This document shows positions 1-9,219 of a stretch of DNA of 64,000 nucleotides, in pieces. The stretch lies in contig OZ245996.1 in the NCBI GenBank assembly GCA_965230205.1, forward strand, positions 248,001-312,000, read 5' to 3'. Numbering within the stretch: the first letter of the stretch is position 1; every line of letters starts with the position of its first letter. The position numbers and the translations under genes were made by a program. A model generated the notes under the pieces. The model was given only the letters and a program-made list of their open reading frames with translations. It was not told where the DNA came from and searched no databases. Source of the stretch: CANLBN01 sp965230205 (GTDB taxonomy: Bacteria; Pseudomonadota; Gammaproteobacteria; Pseudomonadales; Cellvibrionaceae).

Positions 1-776
1 TTGTATTGACCGTCTTCATAAAATTCTGACGAAGCACAATCAAGCGCCAAAGTAACATCTTTACCCAATTCATACCCTGCAGCACCCACCGCTTCTTTAA
101 TAATAGCGACCGCGTCAGCATTAGAAGCCAAATTAGGCGCAAAACCACCTTCGTCACCCACTGCTGTATTTAAGCCTTTAGCAGACAATGCCTTTTTCAA
201 AGCATGAAAAATTTCAGCTCCCACTTGTAAGGCTTCAGTAAAGGTTTTTGCTGCAACTGGCTGAACCATAAATTCCTGAATATCAACGTTATTATCAGCA
301 TGCTCACCACCATTGAGAATATTCATCATGGGTACCGGCATTGTGTATTGACCAGGTGTGCCATTCACATCAGCAATATGCTGGTATAAAGGAATATTTT
401 TAGCTGTCGCTGCTGCTTTAGCGGCAGCTAAAGAAACCGCAAGAATCGCATTCGCGCCGAGAACTGCCTTGTTATCAGTACCATCAGCATCAATCATCAA
501 TTGATCCAATTCGCGCTGAGCGGCAGCATCTTTGCCCACCAATAAATCTTTGATTGTCGTATTAATGTTATTTACGGCTTTAGACACACCTTTGCCCAAG
601 TAACGGTTTTTGTCACCATCACGCAACTCCAGGGCTTCGCGAGACCCGGTAGAGGCACCTGAAGGAGCACAAGCAGAACCTACAGAGCCACAATCTAATA
701 TGACTTCGGCAAATACTGTTGGGTTACCACGAGAATCTAACATCTCAAGGGCCTTAATATCGACAATCTTACTCAC
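1..776 (-). CDS. eno: Enolase, C-terminal part cut off by the window edge
   Basis: Enolase interconverts 2-phosphoglycerate and phosphoenolpyruvate in glycolysis, in the cytoplasm and as part of the RNA degradosome in many gammaproteobacteria. The visible 258 codons begin SKIVDIKALEMLDSRGNPTV, the classic N-terminus, and include the SGASTG loop, the EFMVQP segment and the GDEGGFAPN motif that carries a catalytic glutamate. The C-terminal barrel lies outside the window. I place the start at a GTG at 776 because GGAGAG lies just upstream and the protein then begins as the family does. An in-frame ATG at 791 would add five residues. It is the last visible gene of the order pyrG-kdsA-eno, which is widespread in gammaproteobacteria. 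Confidence 0.97.
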   Translation of the reverse strand, partial: MSKIVDIKALEMLDSRGNPTVFAEVILDCGSVGSACAPSGASTGSREALELRDGDKNRYLGKGVSKAVNNINTTIKDLLVGKDAAAQRELDQLMIDADGTDNKAVLGANAILAVSLAAAKAAATAKNIPLYQHIADVNGTPGQYTMPVPMMNILNGGEHADNNVDIQEFMVQPVAAKTFTEALQVGAEIFHALKKALSAKGLNTAVGDEGGFAPNLASNADAVAIIKEAVGAAGYELGKDVTLALDCASSEFYEDGQY

Positions 777-865
777 TGGTTTTCTCTCCATCAGTTCAGG
801 TAATTGGAATCTATTTATAGTTGCTTCACACTCAAGCAACCTTCATTGTATTACTTAAGTTGTAG

Positions 866-1720
866 TTAGAGTATTTCTAAAGGTGGCAATGTTTTTACAA
901 CATCATCAACGGCTTTAATATTTACAAGGAAATCGTTTAATTTAGCTAATGGTAATGCACTAGGGCCATCGCATTTAGCCGCATCTGGATCAGGGTGAGC
1001 TTCAAGAAATAAACCTGCAATGCCTACTCCGGCGGCAGCCCGCCCTAGCTCAGCAACTTGGTGGCGACGCCCGCCTGACGCGGCTCCCATAGGATCACGA
1101 CATTGCAATGCATGGGTGACATCAAAAATCAGCGGCGCACCACCACTGACTTCTTTCATGGTCCGAAAGCCCAACATATCGACCACTAAATTATCATAGC
1201 CGAAGCAGCTGCCACGCTCACATAGCATCACTTGATCGTTGCCGCACTCATTAAATTTTTCTACAATATTTTTCATCTGCGGCGGACTAACAAACTGAGG
1301 CTTTTTAATATTAATCACCGCACCCGTTTTCGCCATCGCTTCAACTAAGTCAGTTTGTCGAGCAAGGAAAGCCGGAAGCTGAATAATGTCGCATACATCG
1401 GCAACGGGTTGAGCCTGATGAACTTCATGAACATCAGTAATAACAGGAATATTGAATGCCTTTTTAATGTCTTCGAAAATTTTAAGACCTTCTTCCAAAC
1501 CAGGGCCACGATAAGAGTTAATCGATGAACGATTAGCCTTATCAAATGAGGCTTTAAAAATATAAGGAATCCCTAATTTTTCAGTGACTTCAACATACGC
1601 TTCCGCCACTTGCAGAGCAAGGTCACGAGATTCCAATACATTCATCCCCCCCAATAAAACAAAGGGCTTATCATTAGCAATATCGATATTCGCAACTGAG
1701 ATAATTTTATTCTTCGGCAT
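866..1720 (-). CDS. kdsA: 3-deoxy-D-manno-octulosonate 8-phosphate synthase
   Basis: KdsA condenses phosphoenolpyruvate with arabinose 5-phosphate to give KDO 8-phosphate, a precursor of the lipopolysaccharide inner core. The 284-residue product has the usual family length. It shows the LLGGMNVLESRDLA start, the KASFDKANRSS substrate loop, the IIQLPAFLARQTDLV segment, the CERGSCFGYDNLVVDM motif and FDVTHALQ near the C-terminus. It lies between pyrG (51 bases upstream) and eno (89 bases downstream) on the same strand, so all three are probably co-transcribed. Family-level identification is secure. I cannot tell metal-dependent from metal-independent type with certainty. Confidence 0.97.
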   Translation of the reverse strand: MPKNKIISVANIDIANDKPFVLLGGMNVLESRDLALQVAEAYVEVTEKLGIPYIFKASFDKANRSSINSYRGPGLEEGLKIFEDIKKAFNIPVITDVHEVHQAQPVADVCDIIQLPAFLARQTDLVEAMAKTGAVINIKKPQFVSPPQMKNIVEKFNECGNDQVMLCERGSCFGYDNLVVDMLGFRTMKEVSGGAPLIFDVTHALQCRDPMGAASGGRRHQVAELGRAAAGVGIAGLFLEAHPDPDAAKCDGPSALPLAKLNDFLVNIKAVDDVVKTLPPLEIL

Positions 1721-1771
1721 TTCGCTTGAATGTTAATTAAATATAGGCAATTTGGTTTATTAGGGCTTTAA

Positions 1772-3409
1772 TTAAGAAGCCGACTGCTCTTCATTATACG
1801 TTAAAGCAGCGTTAACAAAGCTCGTAAAGAGTGGATGTCCATCCCGTGGATTAGACGTAAACTCTGGATGGAACTGGCAAGCGACAAACCAGGGATGGTT
1901 ATCGATTTCAATTGCCTCTACCAATGAATCATCAGATGACCACCCACTGATTTTTAATCCAGCATCTCGAAGCTTTTGCAAATAATTGTTATTAAATTCA
2001 TAACGGTGACGATGGCGCTCCACAATCACTTCAGATCCGTAAATCTCTGCCACTTTTGCTTCTTTTACAAGATGGCATTCTTGAGCCCCTAAACGCATAG
2101 TACCACCGATATCGGACCCAACATCGCGGGTCTCAACTTCACCTTCGGCATTGACCCACTCCGTAATTAATGCAATGACAGGGTGAGGTGCCTGGGTATC
2201 AAATTCAGTACTATTAGCACCTTCAAGTCCGGCTACATTACGTGCAAACTCAATCACTGCCGACTGCATACCCAGGCAAATTCCCAAATAAGGAATATTA
2301 CTTTCGCGTGCGTAGCGCACAGCCATAAGCTTACCTTCCAAGCCACGGTTGCCAAAACCACCAGGAACCAATATGGCATCAACACCTTGAATACTCGCTA
2401 AACCTTCAGATTCCAAATCTTCAGCATTAATATGTCGAATATTAACCTTGGTACGAGTCTGGATACCGGCGTGACTGAGCGCTTCATTCAATGATTTATA
2501 AGCATCTAATAAGTTAACGTATTTGCCCACCATTGCAATGGTCACTTCACGTTCAGGGTTTAGCTTGCCATCAGCCACCTTATCCCATTCACTTAAGTCA
2601 GCAGGAGGTGCTGTAATATCGAAATTCTCCAGAATAATAGAATCCAGATCATGTTCCATTAAGAAGCGAGGGATCGAATAGATTGTTTTAGCATCCGCTA
2701 AAGGCACAACAGCTCGCTGCTCTACGTTGGTAAATAAAGCAATTTTACGTCGCGAATCTTCATCAACTATCTGCTCAGAGCGGCAAAGTAAAATATCAGG
2801 TTGTAAGCCAATCGAGCGCAATTCTTTCACCGAGTGTTGTGTTGGCTTAGTTTTGGTTTCACCGGCAGTAGAAATGTAAGGTACTAACGTTAAATGCATC
2901 AATTGAGTATGTCGGGACCCAAGCTCCACCCGCAGCTGACGAACAGCTTCAAGGAATGGCTGAGACTCGATATCACCGACAGTACCGCCAATTTCTACTA
3001 GGGCGATATCATAACCATCACCGCCAGCAACGATGCGACGCTTGATTTCATCGGTAATATGAGGAATAACCTGAACGGTTCCGCCTAGGTAATCACCTCG
3101 GCGCTCTTTACGCAGTACCGTTTCATACACACGGCCAGTGGTAAAGTTGTTGCGTTTAGACACCTTCGAGCGAATAAAACGCTCATAGTGACCTAAATCC
3201 AAATCTGTTTCGGCACCATCTTCAGTCACAAAGACTTCACCGTGTTGAAACGGGCTCATTGTCCCAGGATCAACATTAATATAGGGGTCAAGTTTCAAAA
3301 TGGTGACCTTCAAGCCTCTGGCTTCAAGTACCGCCGCTAAAGAAGCAGACGCAATGCCCTTCCCAAGAGAAGAAACAACGCCCCCAGTCACAAAAATATA
3401 TCGAGTCAT
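1772..3409 (-). CDS. pyrG: CTP synthase
   Basis: CTP synthase converts UTP to CTP using ATP and glutamine-derived ammonia. The 545-residue product has the expected two-part form. The N-terminal synthase domain starts TRYIFVTGGVVSSLGKGIAS with its P-loop and includes the DPYINVDPGTMSPFQHGEVF segment. The C-terminal class I glutamine amidotransferase domain has the GGFGNRG oxyanion motif, the nucleophilic cysteine in YLGICLGMQ near residue 380 and the His-Glu pair in CQFHPEFTS. It is the first gene of the pyrG-kdsA-eno run and is transcribed away from the signalling block that starts at 3760. Confidence 0.98.
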   Translation of the reverse strand: MTRYIFVTGGVVSSLGKGIASASLAAVLEARGLKVTILKLDPYINVDPGTMSPFQHGEVFVTEDGAETDLDLGHYERFIRSKVSKRNNFTTGRVYETVLRKERRGDYLGGTVQVIPHITDEIKRRIVAGGDGYDIALVEIGGTVGDIESQPFLEAVRQLRVELGSRHTQLMHLTLVPYISTAGETKTKPTQHSVKELRSIGLQPDILLCRSEQIVDEDSRRKIALFTNVEQRAVVPLADAKTIYSIPRFLMEHDLDSIILENFDITAPPADLSEWDKVADGKLNPEREVTIAMVGKYVNLLDAYKSLNEALSHAGIQTRTKVNIRHINAEDLESEGLASIQGVDAILVPGGFGNRGLEGKLMAVRYARESNIPYLGICLGMQSAVIEFARNVAGLEGANSTEFDTQAPHPVIALITEWVNAEGEVETRDVGSDIGGTMRLGAQECHLVKEAKVAEIYGSEVIVERHRHRYEFNNNYLQKLRDAGLKISGWSSDDSLVEAIEIDNHPWFVACQFHPEFTSNPRDGHPLFTSFVNAALTYNEEQSAS

Positions 3410-3759
3410 GCTTTACCTTGCACACAGTCAATACCTAACAGCAGCCCCTCAATGGATAGCTGATCGTATACTGTATGGTGATTAAATATGGAGAGTCGCT
3501 ATATAGAAGTGAAAATGGGTTACAAACCGCCACAAACACCCTATTTATCAGCCACTCAAGATGGGACGCCAGCCTACCAGAAACCCCTGTCCGGCTCAAT
3601 CAATTTCCTTATAGAAAGGCCCTGCACATCTCTACCCAGATCACACTCCTGACCAATAAAAATTGTGTAAAACAGCAACTTAGCCTACATTTATAAAGAA
3701 GCCTCTAGAGAATTATTGCGCTAAATCAACAAATTGGAACAAATACTAACGACACTATT
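3410..3759. other. Divergent intergenic region between pyrG and the coiled-coil gene
   Basis: This 350-base stretch must hold the promoters for pyrG (leftward) and for the signalling block (rightward). I see no convincing gene, RNA, terminator or strong palindrome in it. Short open frames here have no recognisable product. Confidence 0.5.
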
Positions 3760-5379
3760 GTGACTGTAGCGTTTATTACGACTATCGCCATTAATCTAGG
3801 CGTTCTCTTATTGGCCTCCTGGGTGCTAGGCCTGGTTATTTTTGTGCGCCTGATAAAAGAGAGGAATGCACTGGAAACCGCTGTGCTCTCGGCCCAAGAA
3901 AAACTCAAAAAATCAAAGCAAAAGCAGCCACCCCAAGCTGCACCTCCAATACCAGAATACCCTTTGGAACCGGTTATTTTAGAAAATGAAGAACAGGACT
4001 CACTGTACTTACTCGATGCAATCGATACACTCAGTAATGACTTGAAGCAAAAAGAACATCAGCTATCTACCTTAGCCAGCCTCCACTCCCAACAGCAGAC
4101 GACGATAAAAGACTGGCAAGATGATGCATCAGAATCAGCGATGAGCAGTCAAATCATCAATAATATGATGGATAATCATAGGGAAAGCCAGAATATAATC
4201 GATTCATTGCAGGAAGATCTACAATCCAATCAACAAACTATCCAGCAATTAGAAAATAAATTACGCGAAGGTCAAGATAAGGATGGTCGAATCGCCATAT
4301 TAGAAGAAACAGAAAAACGGCTACGCGACAGGCTGAATCAATTTAAAGCCAATAAAGAACAAGCAACTGTATTAGCAGAAGGATTGCGCAAAGCTAATGA
4401 TAAAAACCATAAGCTTATCCAGGATAATGACAAACTTAAACGCAATATGAAACAGCTTGCCAATGCTTCAAAAGAGCAATTGGAGACCATTAATAAAATC
4501 AGTACCGAACTGGATAAAGCGAACAAACTCGAACAGCACCAACGTAATATTATTAGCAACCTTGAAATTAAGCTTCACCAAGAAAAAAGCTCAAGCAATG
4601 ATATAGAAAAAATTACTGAACTGGAAAAAGAGCTTCAAAAAACGAATGAAACACTAGAGCGAACAGTAGAAGAGAAAGAACTAATTGAATCTCACCTATT
4701 AGAAATGGATAAAGCGTTAGAAAATAGCAAAAAAACCGAAGAAGCTCTAGAGAGAGCCCGCAAAGAAATAGAAACGCTGGAAATGTATTTCCCAGAATTT
4801 GAACCAGACCTCGAAGAAAATAATACCAACAACATAGAAAAAGAAGTTCACCAGCCATTACCCCAACTTGATATTAACGAGGAAGATAATCCTGAACTCT
4901 ATAATGTAATAAACGATAATCGTTTATTTGGAATCCTACAAGAGTTTTGGATGACATTAGACACCCCACCACTACAACTACTGGAAGAAAAAAATGTCTC
5001 CAGACCAAAATCATTAGCTTCCTGGGTAAAAACATCCATTCATAACGATGAGTTTTTTGTCACAATAGGCACTAGCCAAACACTGGCTGAAATATTAGCT
5101 AAAGCCATGTTTAACAGTGCTGACCATTCAATGGATGGCAATGATATTCAAGATGCCTTAGGAGAACTAGGCAACGTGTTAGCTGGAACTTTAGCGAACG
5201 AACTAAATCCAGAATATATTGTAGGTATATCGCAATGCCTTGATTCAAACAATAAAGAAGAACACTTAGAAGGAGTGAATATAGCGGCTGAGATATTGAT
5301 GAGCGCTAATGACCAGCCATTGTATATCGCATTAGTCAAACCGGGTTCTGAAACATCAAATGAAAATACTGATCGTTGA
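3760..5379 (+). CDS. Membrane-anchored coiled-coil protein with a C-terminal CheX-like domain
   Basis: The 539-residue protein has one N-terminal membrane segment (about residues 8-28). A very long, Glu/Lys/Gln-rich coiled coil of roughly residues 30-340 follows, then a compact domain of about 150 residues. That last domain contains ELGNVLAG, with E469 and N472 in the E-x-x-N arrangement that forms the catalytic pair of CheC/CheX/FliY aspartyl-phosphate phosphatases. The likely role is an inner-membrane scaffold that dephosphorylates a response regulator, probably the one encoded next, whose ATG lies 20 bases inside this gene. The start is a GTG with a poor ribosome binding site, chosen because it keeps the membrane segment. 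I do not recognise the full architecture as a named family, and the phosphatase assignment rests on the motif only. Confidence 0.7.
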   Translation: MTVAFITTIAINLGVLLLASWVLGLVIFVRLIKERNALETAVLSAQEKLKKSKQKQPPQAAPPIPEYPLEPVILENEEQDSLYLLDAIDTLSNDLKQKEHQLSTLASLHSQQQTTIKDWQDDASESAMSSQIINNMMDNHRESQNIIDSLQEDLQSNQQTIQQLENKLREGQDKDGRIAILEETEKRLRDRLNQFKANKEQATVLAEGLRKANDKNHKLIQDNDKLKRNMKQLANASKEQLETINKISTELDKANKLEQHQRNIISNLEIKLHQEKSSSNDIEKITELEKELQKTNETLERTVEEKELIESHLLEMDKALENSKKTEEALERARKEIETLEMYFPEFEPDLEENNTNNIEKEVHQPLPQLDINEEDNPELYNVINDNRLFGILQEFWMTLDTPPLQLLEEKNVSRPKSLASWVKTSIHNDEFFVTIGTSQTLAEILAKAMFNSADHSMDGNDIQDALGELGNVLAGTLANELNPEYIVGISQCLDSNNKEEHLEGVNIAAEILMSANDQPLYIALVKPGSETSNENTDR

Positions 5380-6265
5380 TGATAGTCGAGCTATGCAGAC
5401 CATTGTCCGCCGAGGCATTGAAAAGCTTGGCTATGATGATATGGAAATACGCAGTGCCAGTAATGGCTTAGAGGCATTGGATATTATTCGCGTGTGGGAA
5501 CCCAGGTTAATGCTCTGCGACTGGCATATGCCGGAAATGAACGGTTTAGAATTATTACATGCTCTCAATCGAGAGATGCTCAGCGTACAAACAGGCTTTG
5601 TCACCACCGAAACCTCTGAAGAACGCAAACAAGAGGCATTTGCAGCCGGCGCTAAGTTTTTTGTGCAAAAACCTTTCGATTACGAAACATTACATGAAGC
5701 AGTGCTGCCTATCTTTCAGGGTAATACCGAAGGCGAAACAGCTCTGGAGCACCACCAGCCAGAAAAGGGGGAGATTAACAATATTGCAATACCTGATATA
5801 GGAACCTTGACCAATATCTTGTCTCAACTTTCGTCAGTCGAGCTATCAGTAGAAGCCTCTGAAAAAATGGTACTTAAAGAGTCGCACTTCCCCTGTTTAA
5901 TAGGTCTATTCGAAGATGTTGATAATAAAACTGTACGTGCTGTTGCCATTATGGACCTGAATGCTACCTGCTTATTGGGCGCTTGCATTACAAAGATTTC
6001 AGAAGAAAAAGTACATGAAGCAATATACCAAAGAGCAGTCCCTAAACCATTTATCGCTAACTGCCAAAAAATAATGTGTGGATTAAGCACCGCACTTTAC
6101 GATAAAGAACAGTTAAAACCCCTGCAGTTACGCAGCATTAATATTATGCGCCGCAAAGTCAGCAGTATAGATAAATTGCTCAATAAACCCGAAGACGAAC
6201 GTATTGATATCAAAGCAACTGTAGGAACATCTGGCAGCGGAAAGCTTACGATTATATCCTCATAG
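5360..6265 (+). CDS. Response regulator with an unidentified, possibly CheX-related output domain
   Basis: Residues 1-120 form a CheY-like receiver with the acidic pair D7/D8, the phosphoacceptor D54 in LCDWHMPEMNG, T82/T83 and K104 in QKPF. After a linker, residues 145-300 form a separate domain with no DNA-binding or c-di-GMP signature. Its PFIANCQKI segment could align with the E-x-x-N helix of CheX-like domains with Glu replaced by Phe, so it may be an inactive relative. That alignment is inference. The gene overlaps the preceding CheX-like gene by 20 bases, which implies translational coupling and a shared pathway. No kinase is immediately adjacent, but a histidine kinase lies two genes downstream. 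Confidence 0.85.
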   Translation: MKILIVDDSRAMQTIVRRGIEKLGYDDMEIRSASNGLEALDIIRVWEPRLMLCDWHMPEMNGLELLHALNREMLSVQTGFVTTETSEERKQEAFAAGAKFFVQKPFDYETLHEAVLPIFQGNTEGETALEHHQPEKGEINNIAIPDIGTLTNILSQLSSVELSVEASEKMVLKESHFPCLIGLFEDVDNKTVRAVAIMDLNATCLLGACITKISEEKVHEAIYQRAVPKPFIANCQKIMCGLSTALYDKEQLKPLQLRSINIMRRKVSSIDKLLNKPEDERIDIKATVGTSGSGKLTIISS

Positions 6266-6410
6266 TGTTATCCATCACGCCATGGTTAATACATCATATT
6301 AACTATATTAAACCCACTAACTATACCAATTACTTCTTACCATACCGGCTTGTTTTAAATGCTAACAACTATACTCAAAAGATACCGTTATTTATTTAGC
6401 AGGAGGCATT

Positions 6411-7256
6411 ATGCTCAAGAGAAAAACCTCTATTTTTTTGGTTATCTTATTAACTCTACTCTACGCATTTCCAGCCACAGCAGAAAACAGAAAAAAAAGC
6501 TACTCATTTGGTGTAGTGCCACAACAATCAGCAAAACGACTAGCTAAACTCTGGGCTCCGATATTAGCTCATATCAGCCAAGAATCCGGAATAAAATTGC
6601 AATTTAAAACAGCTAAAAATATTCCCGAGTTCGAGAAGCGGCTTGCTGCAGGTGATTATGATTTTGCTTATATGAACCCTTATCATTTCACTGTCTTTAA
6701 TCAAGATCCAGGTTATCAAGCCGTTGCTGTCCGTAAAAACCAACCCATTAAAGGTATTCTGGTTGTGCGTAAAGATAGCGATATACAATCGTTACAGAGT
6801 TTATCAAAACACAAACTTGCTTTTCCTTCTCCCGCAGCTTTTGCTGCCAGCGTTTTGCCTAGAGCAGAGCTCAGCAATAATCAAATTACATTTGAACCCA
6901 AGTATGTTTCCTCTCATGACTCAGTATACTTAGGTGTCGCAAAAGGAATATTTCCTGCAGGCGGGGGAGTTAAACGTACATTTAATAATACAAACCCTAA
7001 AATAAAAGAGCAGCTAAAAGTATTATGGACATCAGAAGCTTATACACCTCACGCAATCGCCGCTCACCCCAATATTGAAAAACCTGTATATGAGGCTATT
7101 CAGCAGTCATTTGTTGCGATGCATTCCAACTCAAAAGGTAAAACTCTATTAAAGTCTCTCAAAATAAAAAATGGACTCATAACAGCCAAAGATTCTGACT
7201 GGGATGATGTTCGAGGGTTAGGGTTAGACCTTTTGGATCAATTAATCAAACAGTAG
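6411..7256 (+). CDS. PhnD-like periplasmic substrate-binding protein
   Basis: The 281-residue product has a signal peptide ending PATAEN near residue 25. It then follows the phosphate/phosphite/phosphonate-binding PhnD fold: YSFGVVPQQSAKRLAKLWAP at the start, a YDFAYMNPYHF segment, and LAFPSPAAFAAS and SVYLGVAKG in the second lobe. The ATG at 6411 has AGGAGG just upstream. No permease or ATPase gene follows. Instead the next gene, 8 bases downstream, is a membrane histidine kinase. The protein is therefore more likely a ligand-loading sensor partner for that kinase's periplasmic domain than part of an importer. The ligand cannot be read from the sequence. Confidence 0.88.
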   Translation: MLKRKTSIFLVILLTLLYAFPATAENRKKSYSFGVVPQQSAKRLAKLWAPILAHISQESGIKLQFKTAKNIPEFEKRLAAGDYDFAYMNPYHFTVFNQDPGYQAVAVRKNQPIKGILVVRKDSDIQSLQSLSKHKLAFPSPAAFAASVLPRAELSNNQITFEPKYVSSHDSVYLGVAKGIFPAGGGVKRTFNNTNPKIKEQLKVLWTSEAYTPHAIAAHPNIEKPVYEAIQQSFVAMHSNSKGKTLLKSLKIKNGLITAKDSDWDDVRGLGLDLLDQLIKQ

Positions 7257-7264
7257 ACATTCAG

Positions 7265-8884
7265 ATGTCGTTACGACTTAAAACCATACTCGGCGTTGGT
7301 TTAATCGAAGCTATATTATTGGCTGTACTCATTACTACAGTATTGAATTACATGCGCCTGTCGAATGAAGAGAATCTTGAAAATTATGTTTCTACCACAA
7401 CTACTTTATTTGCGACAACAACCAAAGATGCTGTTTTATCATTTGATTTAGCGTCCTTAGAAAACTTTGTGGAAGAAATATTAAAAAACCAAGGAGTGTT
7501 ATATGCCCGAATACTCGATGCCGACAATAATATACTAGCGAGCGGAGGAGACAGTAAACGTTTACAAAAACCTTTTATTGTCGACAGAAATTATAAAGAT
7601 GTGAACGATGCTATATATGATGCAGAAGAATTAATCACTGTTGACGATATAATTTACGGCCGTATTGAGGTGGGAATTTCTACAGAGCAAATAGAAAAAG
7701 CCATTCTCCAGGCCAAAAAATTAGCTGCCGCAATTGCCGCACTAGAAATGTTGCTAGTTGCACTATTCTCTTTTGCATTAGGCATATATTTAACCAAACA
7801 GCTTAAAGTATTACAGAACTCTGCTCGCTCTATTGCAGCAGGTGATTTAGACCATGAAATAGAAATTAAAACTCACGATGAAATTGGTGAAGTTGCCGAC
7901 TCATTCAACAAAATGATTGCCAGCTTAAATGCTGCCAATAAAAAATCTCAGCAATATCATAAAGAGTTAGTTGATCTGAACAAATCTCTTGAGGATCGGG
8001 TAGAAAGAAGGACAAAAAAAATACTGGACCAAAAAGACAAATTAGAAACAGCCTATGAAAAACTCCAAAAAACTCAACAACAACTAGTACAATCTGAGAA
8101 AATGGCTTCCATAGGCCAACTTGCTGCGGGGGTTGCTCACGAAATAAATAACCCTGTTGCCTTTATTAAAAGTAACCTATCCTCACTGACAAGCTACATT
8201 AAAACCTACCAAGAGATAATCGAAAAGCAACAATCACTAATAAGTAGTGTGCAAACGTTACCCGAAGAAGAAATAAATACTCAGATAGAAGCAATCAAGG
8301 AATTCTGGGAAGAAGAAGATATCGATTTCATTAATGAGGATATTGAGACACTAGTCAAGGAATCCATTGATGGGACTCACAGGGTGACAGAGATTGTAAA
8401 AGGGTTAAAAGTGTATTCGAGAGCCTCCGATGAAACCATGGAAGAGTGTGATCTCAGCACCTGCTTGCAAGATACACTCAAAATGCTTAACAATGAATTA
8501 AAATATAGCTGTGAAGTTATTACAAAAATAGAACCCTCACTCATTACAAACTGTGATCGCAGCAAAATTACACAAGTATTTACCAACTTAATTGTTAACG
8601 CTGTGCAGGCTATGGAAACCAAAGGAACATTAACACTTGAAGCATTTCATGATGAGTCTGCGTCAGAGAAAATGATTATTGTAAAAATATCTGATACCGG
8701 CAAAGGCATCCCTGAGGAAAATTTATCGAAGTTATTCGATCCATTCTTTACAACAAAGCCTGTAGGTGAAGGCACTGGACTGGGACTCTCCATATCTCAA
8801 GGCATCATAGAAGACCACAATGGCAAAATGACAGTGGAAAGTGAAGTCAATAAAGGCACGTGTTTTACAATTTCCTTACCTTAG
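7265..8884 (+). CDS. Membrane sensor histidine kinase with HAMP domain
   Basis: The order in this 539-residue protein is: membrane segment about 8-28, a periplasmic sensor domain of about 120 residues, a second membrane segment about 152-177, HAMP about 178-230, a coiled coil, HisKA and HATPase. The phosphorylated histidine is H292 in GVAHEINNP. The ATP-binding boxes are NLIVNAVQAM, DTGKGIPEENL and GEGTGLGLS. The kinase core closely resembles those at 19047 and 21031, including an extended acidic insert between HisKA and HATPase. It sits 8 bases after the PhnD-like binding protein, which suggests a two-part sensor. The response regulator at 5360 is the natural candidate target. No receiver domain is fused. 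Confidence 0.95.
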   Translation: MSLRLKTILGVGLIEAILLAVLITTVLNYMRLSNEENLENYVSTTTTLFATTTKDAVLSFDLASLENFVEEILKNQGVLYARILDADNNILASGGDSKRLQKPFIVDRNYKDVNDAIYDAEELITVDDIIYGRIEVGISTEQIEKAILQAKKLAAAIAALEMLLVALFSFALGIYLTKQLKVLQNSARSIAAGDLDHEIEIKTHDEIGEVADSFNKMIASLNAANKKSQQYHKELVDLNKSLEDRVERRTKKILDQKDKLETAYEKLQKTQQQLVQSEKMASIGQLAAGVAHEINNPVAFIKSNLSSLTSYIKTYQEIIEKQQSLISSVQTLPEEEINTQIEAIKEFWEEEDIDFINEDIETLVKESIDGTHRVTEIVKGLKVYSRASDETMEECDLSTCLQDTLKMLNNELKYSCEVITKIEPSLITNCDRSKITQVFTNLIVNAVQAMETKGTLTLEAFHDESASEKMIIVKISDTGKGIPEENLSKLFDPFFTTKPVGEGTGLGLSISQGIIEDHNGKMTVESEVNKGTCFTISLP

Positions 8885-9018
8885 AAAAATCATACTGAAG
8901 AATTTTTATAGATAACACAGAAAGGTTTTTCCACCCCAACATAGTGCAAGCGCACCAACAAAAGGCAAAAATAAAAATAAAAAGCCGGTTTAGATGTGGT
9001 TTTTCACGCAATTTACGC

Positions 9019-9033
9019 TGGCATGGTTTTTGT
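9019..9033 (+). promoter_or_regulatory. Possible sigma-54 promoter of the guanidine operon
   Basis: TGGCATGGTTTTTGT fits the -24/-12 pattern TGGCAC-N5-TTGC with GG and the -12 dinucleotide separated by ten bases, except that the -12 GC is GT. It lies about 65 bases before the riboswitch, which is a sensible place for a nitrogen-controlled promoter. The -12 mismatch keeps confidence moderate. I could not identify a clean NtrC site upstream. Confidence 0.4.
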
Positions 9034-9096
9034 TTATTAAAAGTTGTATCGAGAGTATTGAGAGTCGAATTCTCATAGTTATCGTTCCACAACAAA

Positions 9097-9219
9097 GAGG
9101 GTCGCTAGGGTTCCGGTTCTTTTAATAAAGAATGCCTGGTCCGAGAGCAACCGACCTACCTCCCCTACTGTAATAGACAGTAAGGAATAGGTTACACGGC
9201 GGGACAAAAGCCCGGGAGG
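9097..9219 (+). ncRNA. Guanidine-I riboswitch aptamer (ykkC class)
   Basis: The leader contains the conserved blocks of the guanidine-I class in order: CTAGGGTTCCG near 9105, CTGGTCCGAGAG near 9135, and ACGGCGGGACAAAAGCCCGG ending near 9214. The spacing between blocks is as expected and the variable arm lies between 9150 and 9190. Guanidine-I aptamers control guanidine efflux or guanidine carboxylase genes, and the genes downstream are exactly the second type. The outer boundaries are approximate. Confidence 0.95.

Noticed and set aside
610..858. Open frame of 82 codons opposite the start of eno
   Set aside because: It is the antisense shadow of eno, with no ribosome binding site and no family resemblance.
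3475..3696. Open frame of 73 codons in the pyrG upstream gap
   Set aside because: Composition is not protein-like, there is no convincing ribosome binding site, and it matches no family I recognise.
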